Of a stretch of 64,000 nt of DNA, positions 45,777-52,996 are shown piece by piece (position 1 is the stretch's first letter; each line of letters begins with the position of its first letter). Both the position numbers and the translations under genes were made by a program. Source of the DNA: Barnesiella sp. WM24 (GTDB taxonomy: Bacteria > Bacteroidota > Bacteroidia > Bacteroidales > Muribaculaceae); NCBI RefSeq assembly GCF_004570975.1, contig NZ_SPPC01000015.1, forward strand, positions 1 to 64,000, read 5' to 3'. The notes below the pieces were generated by a model, which worked only from the letters and a program-made list of their open reading frames with translations, did not search any database and had not been told where the DNA came from.

Positions 45777-47345
45777 TTATTCAAATGAACCCATCTTGAG
45801 GAAGTTAACCTCTTCCTGGGTGAGATAGCGCCAGCGTCCGCGAGGAAGATTCTTCTTGGTGAGTCCGGCGAAATATACGCGGTCGAGCTTGGTGACGTGA
45901 TATCCGAGGCTCTCGAATATACGGCGCACAATACGGTTACGACCGGAATGAATCTCTATGCCCGCCTGATTGCGGTCAGTTTCAGTGGCATAGCTTATAG
46001 CATCGGCATGAATCGGGCCGTCTTCAAGCTCTATACCGTCGGCGATTGCCTGCATGTCGTCTTCCGCGATATCCTTGTCGGTCCATACATGGTATATCTT
46101 TTTCTTGACATACTTGGGATGAGTGAGCTTGGACGCGAGATCACCGTCATTGGTGAGAAGAAGCACACCGGTGGTGTTGCGGTCAAGACGACCGACCGGG
46201 TATATGCGCTCGTTGCAAGCACCTTTGACAAGATCCATAACAGTAGTCCTGCCATTGGGGTCGTCACTTGTGGTAACGCAATCTTTCGGCTTGTTAAGAA
46301 GGATGTAGCACTTGCTTTCCAGAGTCACTACCTTCTCATCATACTCCACTACATCGTTGTGGGAAATCTTTGTTCCGAGCTCGGTAACCACTTCGCCATT
46401 GACCTTGACAAGCCCCTGCTGGATAAACTCGTCGGCCTCGCGACGCGAGCATATTCCGGCGTTAGCCATAAACTTGTTAAGGCGTATCTGCTCGTTGGGA
46501 TCGGGTATCGGCATTTCATATTCAATGCGCTTGGGACGCGGCACAAAGCTCTTGCCCTGACGCGGCATGCCGAAGTTCTGACGATTGCCACCCTGACGGT
46601 TGGCTCCCTGACGATTGTTGTTGTAGCCCCCCTGACGGTTATTGTTGTTGTAGCCGCCCTGACGGTTGTTATTGTTATAGCCGCCTTGACGGTTGTTGTT
46701 GTTGTAGCCGCCCTGACGGTTATTGTTGTTATAGCCGCCCTGGCGGTTGTTGTTGTAGCCACCCTGACGGTTGTTGTTGTAGCCGCCCTGACGGTTGTTG
46801 TTGTAGCCGCCCTGACGGTTATTGTTGTAGCCGCCCTGACGATTATTGTTGTAACCGCCCTGACGGTTGTTGTTGTAGCCGCCCTGGTTGTTATAGCGGT
46901 TGTAGCCGCCCTCCTGCTGGGTTGACGGAGTGAATCCCTCGGCTGAGCCATGCTCTGCAGCGCTGTTTTCAGCACCTTCTGTCACAGCCGGAGACTGATA
47001 TTGCTGACGGGGCTGATAGCCGCCCTGGTTGTTGTAACGGTTGTTGCCGTAGCCACCCTGACGGTTGTTGTATCCTCCCTGATTGTTGTAACGGTTGTTG
47101 CCATATCCACCCTGACGGTTGTTGTTATAGCCGCCTTGACGATTGTTGTAATTGTTTCTGGGCTGATAGGGACGGTCGTAACTTCCATATTCGCGGCGAG
47201 GCGCTGATTCTCCACCCTGGTGATAATCACCCGCATGGTCATTTTCCACTTTACCAAAAATTGCAGTATCTCCCTCCGATGAGGCTGCGATGCGGTTCTC
47301 CCCGATTCTCGGTCGTTTCGGTTTCTTTTCTTCGTTGCTGTCCAT
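45777..47345 (-). CDS. RsuA/RluB-family pseudouridine synthase with long QGGYNNNR repeat domain
   Basis: 522 residues. The C-terminal half is catalytic: S4 domain ([34 protein letters not shown]) and a pseudouridine synthase domain with [29 protein letters not shown] (catalytic Asp in GRLD). It modifies 23S or 16S rRNA; which uridine cannot be told. The N-terminal ~270 residues are a disordered tract of about twenty QGGYNNNR-type repeats, starting after [15 protein letters not shown]-binding RGG-like behaviour is likely (inference). Promoter at 47505-47535 gives a leader of about 150 bases. Confidence 0.9.
   Translation of the reverse strand: MDSNEEKKPKRPRIGENRIAASSEGDTAIFGKVENDHAGDYHQGGESAPRREYGSYDRPYQPRNNYNNRQGGYNNNRQGGYGNNRYNNQGGYNNRQGGYGNNRYNNQGGYQPRQQYQSPAVTEGAENSAAEHGSAEGFTPSTQQEGGYNRYNNQGGYNNNRQGGYNNNRQGGYNNNRQGGYNNNRQGGYNNNRQGGYNNNRQGGYNNNNRQGGYNNNNRQGGYNNNNRQGGYNNNNRQGGYNNNRQGANRQGGNRQNFGMPRQGKSFVPRPKRIEYEMPIPDPNEQIRLNKFMANAGICSRREADEFIQQGLVKVNGEVVTELGTKISHNDVVEYDEKVVTLESKCYILLNKPKDCVTTSDDPNGRTTVMDLVKGACNERIYPVGRLDRNTTGVLLLTNDGDLASKLTHPKYVKKKIYHVWTDKDIAEDDMQAIADGIELEDGPIHADAISYATETDRNQAGIEIHSGRNRIVRRIFESLGYHVTKLDRVYFAGLTKKNLPRGRWRYLTQEEVNFLKMGSFE
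46600..47160 (-). repeat. Tandem 24/27-base repeat array inside the pseudouridine synthase gene
   Basis: Units code for QGGYNNNR or QGGYNNNNR. The main run (about 46610-46890) has roughly eleven units, with four of the longer form. A second looser block lies at about 47010-47150, separated by a non-repeat spacer ([21 protein letters not shown]). All units are multiples of three, so copy number can change in frame; several other frames are open through the array as a side effect. Confidence 0.85.
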
Positions 47346-47504
47346 AATGCATTAATTCCTTTAAGTAAGTAACTGTAAAACAGATGTCAAGCCTCTCGGC
47401 GTCGTTGCTTTGTCTAAATTCAGTTTAATTGATTAATAAGATTTTAATTTACTACTCTTCATATCTGCTGTATATCATACGTATACAATCTTTTCTAAAC
47501 AGTG

Positions 47505-47535
47505 CAAAATTAAAACTTTTCTTCGACTGCCACAA
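47505..47535 (-). promoter_or_regulatory. Promoter of the pseudouridine synthase/asnS transcript
   Basis: Minus strand TTG (47533-47535), 20 bases, TAATTTTG (47505-47512). Leader about 150 bases to the start at 47345. Confidence 0.65.
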
Positions 47536-47685
47536 TTAATTATAAAAAATAATTATCCCGATATTAGCCTCCGGCATTTACTTATGGCGGTTTTTAGGGA
47601 TTTTTAATCAAAACCGGAGGTGAATACCGATTAAGACACACTTATTTTGCAAATCATCGCTAAATGCCTTCCCATAACAACAAAA

Positions 47686-47732
47686 GCCGGGACACCGCCA
47701 TAATCACTCAATGACCATCGGCAGCTCCCGGT
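47686..47732 (-). terminator. Terminator after the YhcH-family gene
   Basis: Arms GCCGGGA (47686-47692) and TCCCGGT (47726-47732) with a long loop that has a second short stem; on the minus strand the hairpin is followed by TTTTGTTG. Confidence 0.55.
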
Positions 47733-47754
47733 CTCTTTATTGTATAGGACGCAA

Positions 47755-48351
47755 TCAGCGGATATACTCTATCTTACACACAAGCTTGCGGCTTACTCCC
47801 GGATTGTCGGAAGTCCTGACCGAAGGCTGGTGATAGTCGGTAGGGAAAAAGAGATAAAACGCCTCCGGCCCGGCGACAAACCAGTCTACGCTGTCGGAGT
47901 TAAAATGCGCCACATCCTTCTTGGGATTATACTCGTTTTTCACGGTTACATCGTAAGCATAACCCATCTTCTCTTCGCCACGCAACGTATATTGCAGGTC
48001 AATGAAGTTATGGTGTTGCTCGATGTTTACATCATTTTCTTCACGGGGTGTGTATTCGCTCATCTTAATCCAGCAACGCCCCGGCACAAGGTCTATGCGT
48101 CCGGTCGGCAGCGAGTCAAGGTCAAGAGTGGCAAGATAGCTGAACATCGTGTCCCAGAGTTCCTTGTTTTTAGTGTACTGACCGTAAAATTCGTCAGGAT
48201 TCACCGACGGATGTACGGCGACATGCCAACCGTTGTCCCACACTCCGCTCTCCATCCATCTGCGTGCCTCGGCATCTCCGGCAGGACGGGAGGAAGTAAG
48301 CGATGCCGCCGCTAAAGACGCGGCGGCAAGCATATAGACTATCTTTTTCAT
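47755..48351 (-). CDS. YhcH/YjgK/YiaL-family (DUF386) secreted protein
   Basis: 198 residues from the ATG at 48351 (KKIVYMLAAASLAAASLTSS signal peptide). DUF386 cupin features: GRIDLVPGRCWIKMSEYTPREEN, NVNIEQHHNFIDLQYTLRGEEKMGYA, and FYLFFPTDYHQPSV with the metal-binding His/Glu set. Family members (YhcH, EbgC-like) are linked to sugar acid and beta-galactoside use. The signal peptide is unusual compared with cytoplasmic E. coli YhcH but common in Bacteroidales. Follows purB closely. Confidence 0.87.
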   Translation of the reverse strand: MKKIVYMLAAASLAAASLTSSRPAGDAEARRWMESGVWDNGWHVAVHPSVNPDEFYGQYTKNKELWDTMFSYLATLDLDSLPTGRIDLVPGRCWIKMSEYTPREENDVNIEQHHNFIDLQYTLRGEEKMGYAYDVTVKNEYNPKKDVAHFNSDSVDWFVAGPEAFYLFFPTDYHQPSVRTSDNPGVSRKLVCKIEYIR

Positions 48352-48362
48352 AGAGCTACGGA

Positions 48363-49706
48363 TCAATATCCGGTATAAGTGTGAGGCGACAGACGCTTGA
48401 GCTCTGCCTTTACCTCGTCGCTCACATTGAGAGTGTCAATGAACGCGGCAATGCTTTCAGCGGTGACGGTAGTGTTGACGCGGGTAAGCTCCTTCAATGT
48501 CTCGTAAGGCTTGGGGTAACCTTCGCGGCGGAGTATGGTCTGGATGCCCTCGGCAACGACATTCCACATGTCGTCAAGGTCACGGTTGATTGCGGCTTCA
48601 TTAAGCAGCAGCTTGTTAAGGCCCTTGAGTGTCGACGCGAGAGCAATCATCATGTGACCGAGAGGCACACCGATGTTGCGGAGCACCGTAGAGTCGGTCA
48701 GGTCACGCTGCAGACGCGACACGGGAAGCTTCATTGCAAGATGGTCAAGGATGGCATTGGCTATGCCGAGGTTGCCCTCAGAGTTCTCGAAGTCAATCGG
48801 ATTCACCTTGTGAGGCATCGCCGATGAACCGACCTCTCCTGCCTTGATTTTCTGCTTGAAATATTCCATAGATATGTATTGCCACATATCTTTGTTGAGG
48901 TCAAGTATTATAGTGTTGATTCTGCGCAGCGCGTCAAAGATTGCGGCAAGATTGTCATAATTGGAAATCTGCGTGGTGTATTCCTCACGCTCTATGCCGA
49001 GACGTTCGCTGAGAAACGATGCAGCAAACTCTCTCCAGTCGATTGAAGGGTAGGCTGTAAGATGGGCGTTGAAATTACCGGTAGCGCCACCGAACTTTCC
49101 GCTGACGGGCACGGCGTCAAGCATCGCGAGCTGACGGCGCAGACGGTAGCTGAACACACGTATCTCCTTGCCCAGGCGTGTAGGCGACGCAGGCTGACCG
49201 TGGGTCTTGGCAAGCATGGGCAGCGACTGCCATTCATCGGCACGGGCCTCAAGATGCTCGATCAGCTCGACAAGAAGCGGGCGGTAGACATCGCGCAATG
49301 CCTCCTTGAGCGACATCGGCACAGAAGTGTTGTTGATGTCCTGGGAAGTGAGACCGAAATGGATAAACTCTTTGCAAGCACTGAGCCCAAGCGCGTCAAA
49401 ACGCTCCTTTAGGAAATACTCGACAGCCTTCACGTCATGATTGGTCACCGACTCAATTTCCTTTATGCGTGACGCGTCTTCTACAGTAAAATTATTATAT
49501 ATGTCGCGCAATTTCGCAAATACACCGTGGTCAACCCCCGCAAGCTGAGGCAGCGGGATTTCACAGAGGGCGATGAAATATTCAACCTCCACTCTTACCC
49601 TATAACGGATAAGGGCATATTCGGAAAAATACTCGTCAAGTCGCTCGCATTTGCTGCGGTAACGACCGTCAATCGGAGAAATTGCAGTAAGTTGTGTCAG
49701 TTGCAT
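48363..49706 (-). CDS. purB: Adenylosuccinate lyase
   Basis: 447 residues from the ATG at 49706 (MQLTQLTAISPIDGRYRSKCERLDEYFSEYALIRYRVRVEVEYF), the conserved start; the longer frame to 49745 has non-conserved residues. Fumarase-superfamily motifs: FIHFGLTSQDINNTSVPMSL, KTHGQPASPTRLGKEI (catalytic His), VSGKFGGATGNFNAH and the signature GEVGSSAMPHKVNPIDFENSEGN. Catalyses two fumarate-releasing steps in purine synthesis. E. coli-type (long) PurB. Confidence 0.95.
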   Translation of the reverse strand: MQLTQLTAISPIDGRYRSKCERLDEYFSEYALIRYRVRVEVEYFIALCEIPLPQLAGVDHGVFAKLRDIYNNFTVEDASRIKEIESVTNHDVKAVEYFLKERFDALGLSACKEFIHFGLTSQDINNTSVPMSLKEALRDVYRPLLVELIEHLEARADEWQSLPMLAKTHGQPASPTRLGKEIRVFSYRLRRQLAMLDAVPVSGKFGGATGNFNAHLTAYPSIDWREFAASFLSERLGIEREEYTTQISNYDNLAAIFDALRRINTIILDLNKDMWQYISMEYFKQKIKAGEVGSSAMPHKVNPIDFENSEGNLGIANAILDHLAMKLPVSRLQRDLTDSTVLRNIGVPLGHMMIALASTLKGLNKLLLNEAAINRDLDDMWNVVAEGIQTILRREGYPKPYETLKELTRVNTTVTAESIAAFIDTLNVSDEVKAELKRLSPHTYTGY

Positions 49707-49794
49707 GAGAAAAATTTGAAGTTGTAAAATGATTGGATGCCACAAAATTACGCAATAAAAATGAAAATTCCTTGATTTTTTCTGCCCAAAATGT

Positions 49795-49824
49795 TTGGTA
49801 GTTCAAAAATTCGTTGTACCTTTG
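49795..49824 (+). promoter_or_regulatory. Promoter of tRNA-Val
   Basis: TTG (49795-49797), 19 bases, TACCTTTG (49817-49824). Confidence 0.65.
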
Positions 49825-49846
49825 CATCGCTTTCGACAAGGAACAC

Positions 49847-49921
49847 GGGCGCTTAGCTCAGCTGGTTCAGAGCATCTGCCTTACAAGCAGAGGGTCGGGG
49901 GTTCGAATCCCTCAGCGCCCA
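49847..49921 (+). tRNA. tRNA-Val (anticodon TAC)
   Basis: Acceptor stem GGGCGCT/AGCGCCC, D arm GCTC...GAGC, anticodon stem TCTGC/GCAGA with loop CTTACAA, T loop TTCGAAT. Anticodon TAC. No CCA encoded. Confidence 0.95.
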
Positions 49922-49923
49922 CA

Positions 49924-49954
49924 AAGCCTTCTTCAACGGAAGGCTTTTTTATTT
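49924..49954 (+). terminator. Terminator after tRNA-Val
   Basis: Arms AAGCCTTC (49924-49931) and GAAGGCTT (49939-49946), loop TTCAACG, followed by TTTTATTTT. Confidence 0.8.
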
Positions 49955-49981
49955 TAAGGAGCAAAAAACAGGTCGAAAAAT

Positions 49982-50012
49982 TTGCCGTGACGCAAACCTT
50001 TCACTATCTTTG
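49982..50012 (+). promoter_or_regulatory. Promoter of tRNA-Ala
   Basis: TTG (49982-49984), 20 bases, TATCTTTG (50005-50012). Confidence 0.65.
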
Positions 50013-50027
50013 CCTCCACAAAACCAA

Positions 50028-50104
50028 GGGGTATTAGCTCATCTGGCTAGAGCGCGACACTGGCAGTGTCGAGGTGAGCGGTTCGAGTCCGCTATACTCC
50101 ACCA
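50028..50104 (+). tRNA. tRNA-Ala (anticodon GGC)
   Basis: Acceptor GGGGTAT/ATACTCC with one G-T pair, D arm GCTC...GAGC, anticodon stem CGACA/TGTCG with loop CTGGCAG (anticodon GGC), T loop TTCGAGT, discriminator A then encoded CCA (50102-50104). Confidence 0.95.
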
Positions 50105-50107
50105 CAG

Positions 50108-50137
50108 GCGAATCGGAAATTTCGGTTCGCTTTTTTT
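50108..50137 (+). terminator. Terminator after tRNA-Ala
   Basis: Hairpin of about 10 bp between 50108 and 50130 (arms GCGAAT and GTTCGC outermost), followed by seven T. Confidence 0.8.
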
Positions 50138-50171
50138 GTTATTAGGCTACAAATGATTACATTTGCCACAT

Positions 50172-50483
50172 ATGAAGCTGATAGAGATGAACATCGACAA
50201 AATCATAGCCTTGTGCAAAAAGTACAAGGTCGCAAAGCTATGGGTATTCGGCTCTATCCTCACTCCTCGCTTCAACGATGACAGCGACATCGATTTCTCG
50301 GTAAATTTTGATGCAGATACGATTAATTGCGAAGGGCTTGATTGGGCTGATACATTCTTTGATTTTATGCACGAACTTGAAAATCTGCTTGGACGCCCCA
50401 TCGACCTTGTCTGCGATGACTCTGTCAAAAACTCATACTTCCGCAAAGAGCTTGACAGCACAAAGCTTTTGATATATGGATGA
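50172..50483 (+). CDS. MntA-type nucleotidyltransferase antitoxin
   Basis: 103 residues from the ATG at 50172. Minimal nucleotidyltransferase core: KYKVAKLWVFGSILTPRFNDDSDIDFSVNFD (GS plus SDID metal-binding pair) and LGRPIDLVCDD (third acidic residue). In MntA-HepT systems this protein neutralises the HEPN toxin by transferring AMP to its tyrosine. Its stop codon overlaps the proper ATG of the HepT gene (50476) by a few bases, as expected for the pair. It lies just inside the accessory island, after the two tRNA genes. Confidence 0.88.
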   Translation: MKLIEMNIDKIIALCKKYKVAKLWVFGSILTPRFNDDSDIDFSVNFDADTINCEGLDWADTFFDFMHELENLLGRPIDLVCDDSVKNSYFRKELDSTKLLIYG

Positions 50484-50821
50484 ACGGCTAAAAAAAATTC
50501 CTCGAAGACATGCTACAGGCAATTTCTGAAATAGAAATTGCCTCCAACCGGTTTGGGAAACAATATGAAGTATTTGAAACCGATATTGTCTACCGAAAGT
50601 TTGTCGAACGCAACATAGAGATACTCGGAGAAGCAATGAACCGCATATTAAAAATAGATCCGAATATTGGCATATCGTCTTCACGTAAAATTGTAGACAC
50701 CCGCAACTATGTCATCCATGCTTACGATTCTTTAAAGCCCGACATTCTTTGGGCAATTGTAATAAACCACATACCACGCCTTAAAGCAGAAATCGACCAA
50801 ATAATCAAATCCGCTAAATAA
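50476..50821 (+). pseudogene. HepT-type HEPN toxin, frameshifted near its start
   Basis: Downstream of ATG 50510 the frame codes 103 residues of a HepT protein with the active-site motif RNYVIHAY (R-x4-H-x-Y). The natural start is the ATG at 50476, overlapping the antitoxin stop, which would give MDERLKKFLEDMLQA; but an eight-A run (50490-50497) has one base too many and throws that frame into IPRRHATG. With seven A the full protein is restored. Either the toxin starts at 50510 and lacks its first helix turn, or slippage restores the frame, or the assembly is wrong at the homopolymer. The catalytic half is intact. Confidence 0.75.
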
Positions 50822-51225
50822 TACTTTATTATTTCAAGAATAAAAAGACACTTTTCTCAGTCATTCTTGACGAGCTTTTCTTTCCTGTTTTTACCTTATC
50901 GCAGGAGGAACGGGAGGCTCTTGCCAAATCCTCTGTTTCTGATTTTTATAAACTCTACAAAACACCCTTTGAACGTGTAAGGGACGATTTAAGAGATAAC
51001 TATGGTGTGGAGAATCCTTCTCAGGCAATATTTAATCTTTTCATTCAAGGCTCCAAACACTACGACAAATTCACATCACGTATCAACGAATTGATGCGGT
51101 TGGAACAGGATTTCATGAGCGGGATTGTGGGAGGTCGTGTTAATACACTCATAGACCTTAATCGGGTATATGTGGAAAATATTGGGAACATCTTTATTGA
51201 ATCAATGAACTTCCAAAGCTCATAG
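50818..51225 (+). pseudogene. 5'-truncated gene of unknown family (fragment copy 1)
   Basis: An open frame of 135 codons begins right at the HepT stop with no plausible start: LDELFFPVFTLSQEEREAL, FYKLYKTPFERVRDDLRDNYG, then NPSQAIFNLFIQGSKHYDKF, INELMRLEQDFMSGIVGGRV and LIDLNRVYVENIGNIFIESM. The last ~75 codons recur at 55493-55712 and 59940-60132. I do not recognise the family. The lack of a start and the shared end suggest the C-terminal remnant of a gene that was duplicated with the island. Confidence 0.6.
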
Positions 51226-51248
51226 ATTCTATTCATTTCATCACTCAA

Positions 51249-51289
51249 GACTTGAAGACTTGAACTTGAAGACTTGAAGAAGACTTGAA
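51249..51289 (+). repeat. GACTTGAA short repeats before a promoter
   Basis: GACTTGAA at 51249-51256, 51257-51264, 51271-51278 and 51282-51289, with a partial CTTGAA at 51265-51270. They lie directly upstream of the promoter at 51303-51332. Confidence 0.6.
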
Positions 51290-51302
51290 CACCATCGAAA
51301 TT

Positions 51303-51332
51303 TTGATTATTGGTGTTTTTTCGCTATCTTTG
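51303..51332 (+). promoter_or_regulatory. Promoter of the membrane/S24-like module
   Basis: TTG (51303-51305), 19 bases, TATCTTTG (51325-51332). It places the transcription start after the in-frame TTG at 51285, so the ATG at 51360 is preferred for the next gene. Confidence 0.6.
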
Positions 51333-51359
51333 CATTTGCTTATAACGCAATTTGAAAAA

Positions 51360-51797
51360 ATGACACCTGAAGCAATACATACGAAAGTCGTTCCATCATT
51401 GCAAGCCGCATTGTGGACTATTGCCCTGTTCATCGGGACAGTGAGTTTTCAGAGCATTGGCAACCCTGTTCTTGTGAAGTTGATCAGTGTGTTCATAATA
51501 TTTCTGGTGTTCATCTGGGAATCGGCGATTATGTTTCTCGACATAAAGAATGCCAATCCCGGCAAAAACTTCGATGGCGAGGTTTTGGGAATCAATTCAA
51601 GATTATTCTTCATTATTCCGGGTCCCTTTATTGTAGGAGTTCTTTATTACGCATATCCGGATATGAATATCCTGTTTTATCTCCTCTTGCCGATAATGGG
51701 ATGGATAAAGTGGGAATGCTCATCGTTCGCCAACAATATACATACCCACTTTGTTGATATTAAGCCAACCTTTATTCCAAACAAAATAAATGAATGA
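51360..51797 (+). CDS. Small membrane protein of unknown function
   Basis: 145 residues from the ATG at 51360. Four hydrophobic helices: LQAALWTIALFIGTVSF, VKLISVFIIFLVFIWESAIMFL, LFFIIPGPFIVGVLYYA and ILFYLLLPIMGWI. Short charged C-terminal tail (IHTHFVDIKPTFIPNKINE). No family recognised. Its end overlaps the start of the membrane-anchored S24-like gene by 8 bases, so the two are translationally coupled and probably work together in the inner membrane. Confidence 0.7.
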   Translation: MTPEAIHTKVVPSLQAALWTIALFIGTVSFQSIGNPVLVKLISVFIIFLVFIWESAIMFLDIKNANPGKNFDGEVLGINSRLFFIIPGPFIVGVLYYAYPDMNILFYLLLPIMGWIKWECSSFANNIHTHFVDIKPTFIPNKINE

Positions 51798-52593
51798 TAT
51801 GATTACTACTATAACTTCCGGAGTTTTTTCGTTCCTGAATGGCTCTGCTCTTCCGGTGCTATTGGCATCCGGAGGCATCATTTATTTTGGATGGACTTAC
51901 TACAAAGCAAACAAGACAACCAATCGCATTCGAAAGGAAGTACAGCAGGATATAATCAATCGTGCTACCATAGTCCTTCCTAAAAAGGATTACGATGTCG
52001 CATGTGCCGGAAGCAAGGAATCTGATGCTTGCACGAAGATCTCCGCTATCGACATTCAGCAGTGTAACTTCTGTAATTCTGATGGCAAGCCCCTAAATCT
52101 TTCGTTGTATCATTGCTATGTTGTCCATGGCGATTCAATGAAGTATGCAGGCATTAATAATAATGATTTTATTTTTGTCCCTATAGGTTTCAATATTGAC
52201 TCTCTGAACACGTTCCCGGAGATATTGGTAATAAGATATCGGGAGCAAAACGAGAATAAACCATTATACAAAGTCCGCAGAGCATGGTACCGAGGTTCGA
52301 TTGATGACGACCTTGAACAGGTTGCAAATGAAATCATGACTATGCCGAAGTTCAAGAGACTTACCCAGCAAGAAGGTTATAAAGGTCCGGAATGGATGAT
52401 CCGCGACTTAAAGGGCAAGAGACTCAATGATTACAAGTCGGCATATTTCAAAGACGGCGTTTGCCCGGAAAAGGATAAGGATATCGTAATCTCAACAACA
52501 TTTGATACTGTAAAGAAAGAAATCCACTTCTCTATCCACCCTGTTTCACTAATAGTTGGAAATGTGGAAGAATCTTATACTGTCAAATCTTGA
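51790..52593 (+). CDS. Membrane-anchored LexA/S24-type peptidase-like protein
   Basis: 267 residues. One N-terminal transmembrane helix (ALPVLLASGGIIYFGWTYY) followed by basic residues, placing the rest in the cytoplasm. The core looks like an S24/S26 domain: YVVHGDSMKYAGINNNDFIFVP (Ser in GDSM), then FPEILVIRYREQNENKPLYKVRRAWYRG with a Lys 45 residues later in the expected strand. No HTH is present, unlike LexA or CI. About 90 C-terminal residues (MPKFKRLTQQEGYKGPEWMIRDLKGKRLNDYK...) are unfamiliar. It could be a signal-peptidase-like or self-cleaving sensor; whether it is active is unknown. Partner genes are the membrane protein upstream and perhaps the dGTPase operon downstream. Confidence 0.65.
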   Translation: MNDMITTITSGVFSFLNGSALPVLLASGGIIYFGWTYYKANKTTNRIRKEVQQDIINRATIVLPKKDYDVACAGSKESDACTKISAIDIQQCNFCNSDGKPLNLSLYHCYVVHGDSMKYAGINNNDFIFVPIGFNIDSLNTFPEILVIRYREQNENKPLYKVRRAWYRGSIDDDLEQVANEIMTMPKFKRLTQQEGYKGPEWMIRDLKGKRLNDYKSAYFKDGVCPEKDKDIVISTTFDTVKKEIHFSIHPVSLIVGNVEESYTVKS

Positions 52594-52609
52594 TAAAGAT
52601 CTAAGAAAA

Positions 52610-52643
52610 GAGAGTGTATCAGTACACCAACTGATACACTCTC
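52610..52643 (+). terminator. Hairpin after the S24-like gene
   Basis: Fourteen-base perfect arms GAGAGTGTATCAGT (52610-52623) and ACTGATACACTCTC (52630-52643), loop ACACCA. The downstream T-run is weak (GTCATTATT), so it may be a partial terminator or RNA-stabilising hairpin. Confidence 0.6.
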
Positions 52644-52686
52644 GTCATTATTAAAAACCTAAAACTACAAATCCGATTTGGAGAAA

Positions 52687-52992
52687 ATGATAGAAGAAAT
52701 AATAAGAATAATTAAAAATCAAGTAGAAGCTTGCAAAACAAAGAGAGAGATGTTCCATTTGCCCATAATGGAAGGTGTTTGTATTCATGAAATGCAATTA
52801 CCTGTACATGGTTCGATCTTATTACATACTCAATATATACTTGAACTTTCAACTGATGAAATGATAAAGATTGACTATATGTCAAAAGACAAATGTAGAG
52901 CATTTCAAGTAAATCCTGATGAAAGTATAATAAGTGTAGAGACACCATACCCCTATTTGGACTTCAATGACTATTGGGATGAAAAATATTAA
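52687..52992 (+). CDS. Small acidic protein of unknown function
   Basis: 101 residues from the ATG at 52687 (a TTG at 52678 is in frame). Helical N-terminus (IEEIIRIIKNQVEACKTKREMFHLP) and a beta-rich middle (VCIHEMQLPVHGSILLHTQYILELSTDEMIKIDYM), acidic tail (YLDFNDYWDEKY). No family recognised. It ends 4 bases before the dGTPase start and is as AT-rich as that gene, so the pair forms one acquired transcript. A regulator or accessory subunit of the dGTPase is possible (inference). Confidence 0.65.
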   Translation: MIEEIIRIIKNQVEACKTKREMFHLPIMEGVCIHEMQLPVHGSILLHTQYILELSTDEMIKIDYMSKDKCRAFQVNPDESIISVETPYPYLDFNDYWDEKY

Positions 52993-52996
52993 TTTT

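Larger units (their letters stand above)
47346..47754. other. Intergenic region with promoter and two inverted repeats
   Basis: No gene. It contains the minus-strand promoter at 47505-47535, an inverted repeat CCTCCGG (47568-47574)/CCGGAGG (47614-47620) of unknown role, and the terminator of the YhcH gene near 47690-47735. Confidence 0.6.

Noticed and set aside
45897-46925. Long open frame on the plus strand rich in VVVAALTVV, and a minus-strand frame rich in RAATTT
   Set aside because: Both are side effects of the 24/27-base repeat array in the pseudouridine synthase gene, which keeps several frames open; composition is not protein-like.
46600-47160. Possible CRISPR array because of regular short repeats
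   Set aside because: Units are contiguous coding repeats without unique spacers, in frame with the S4/pseudouridine synthase gene.
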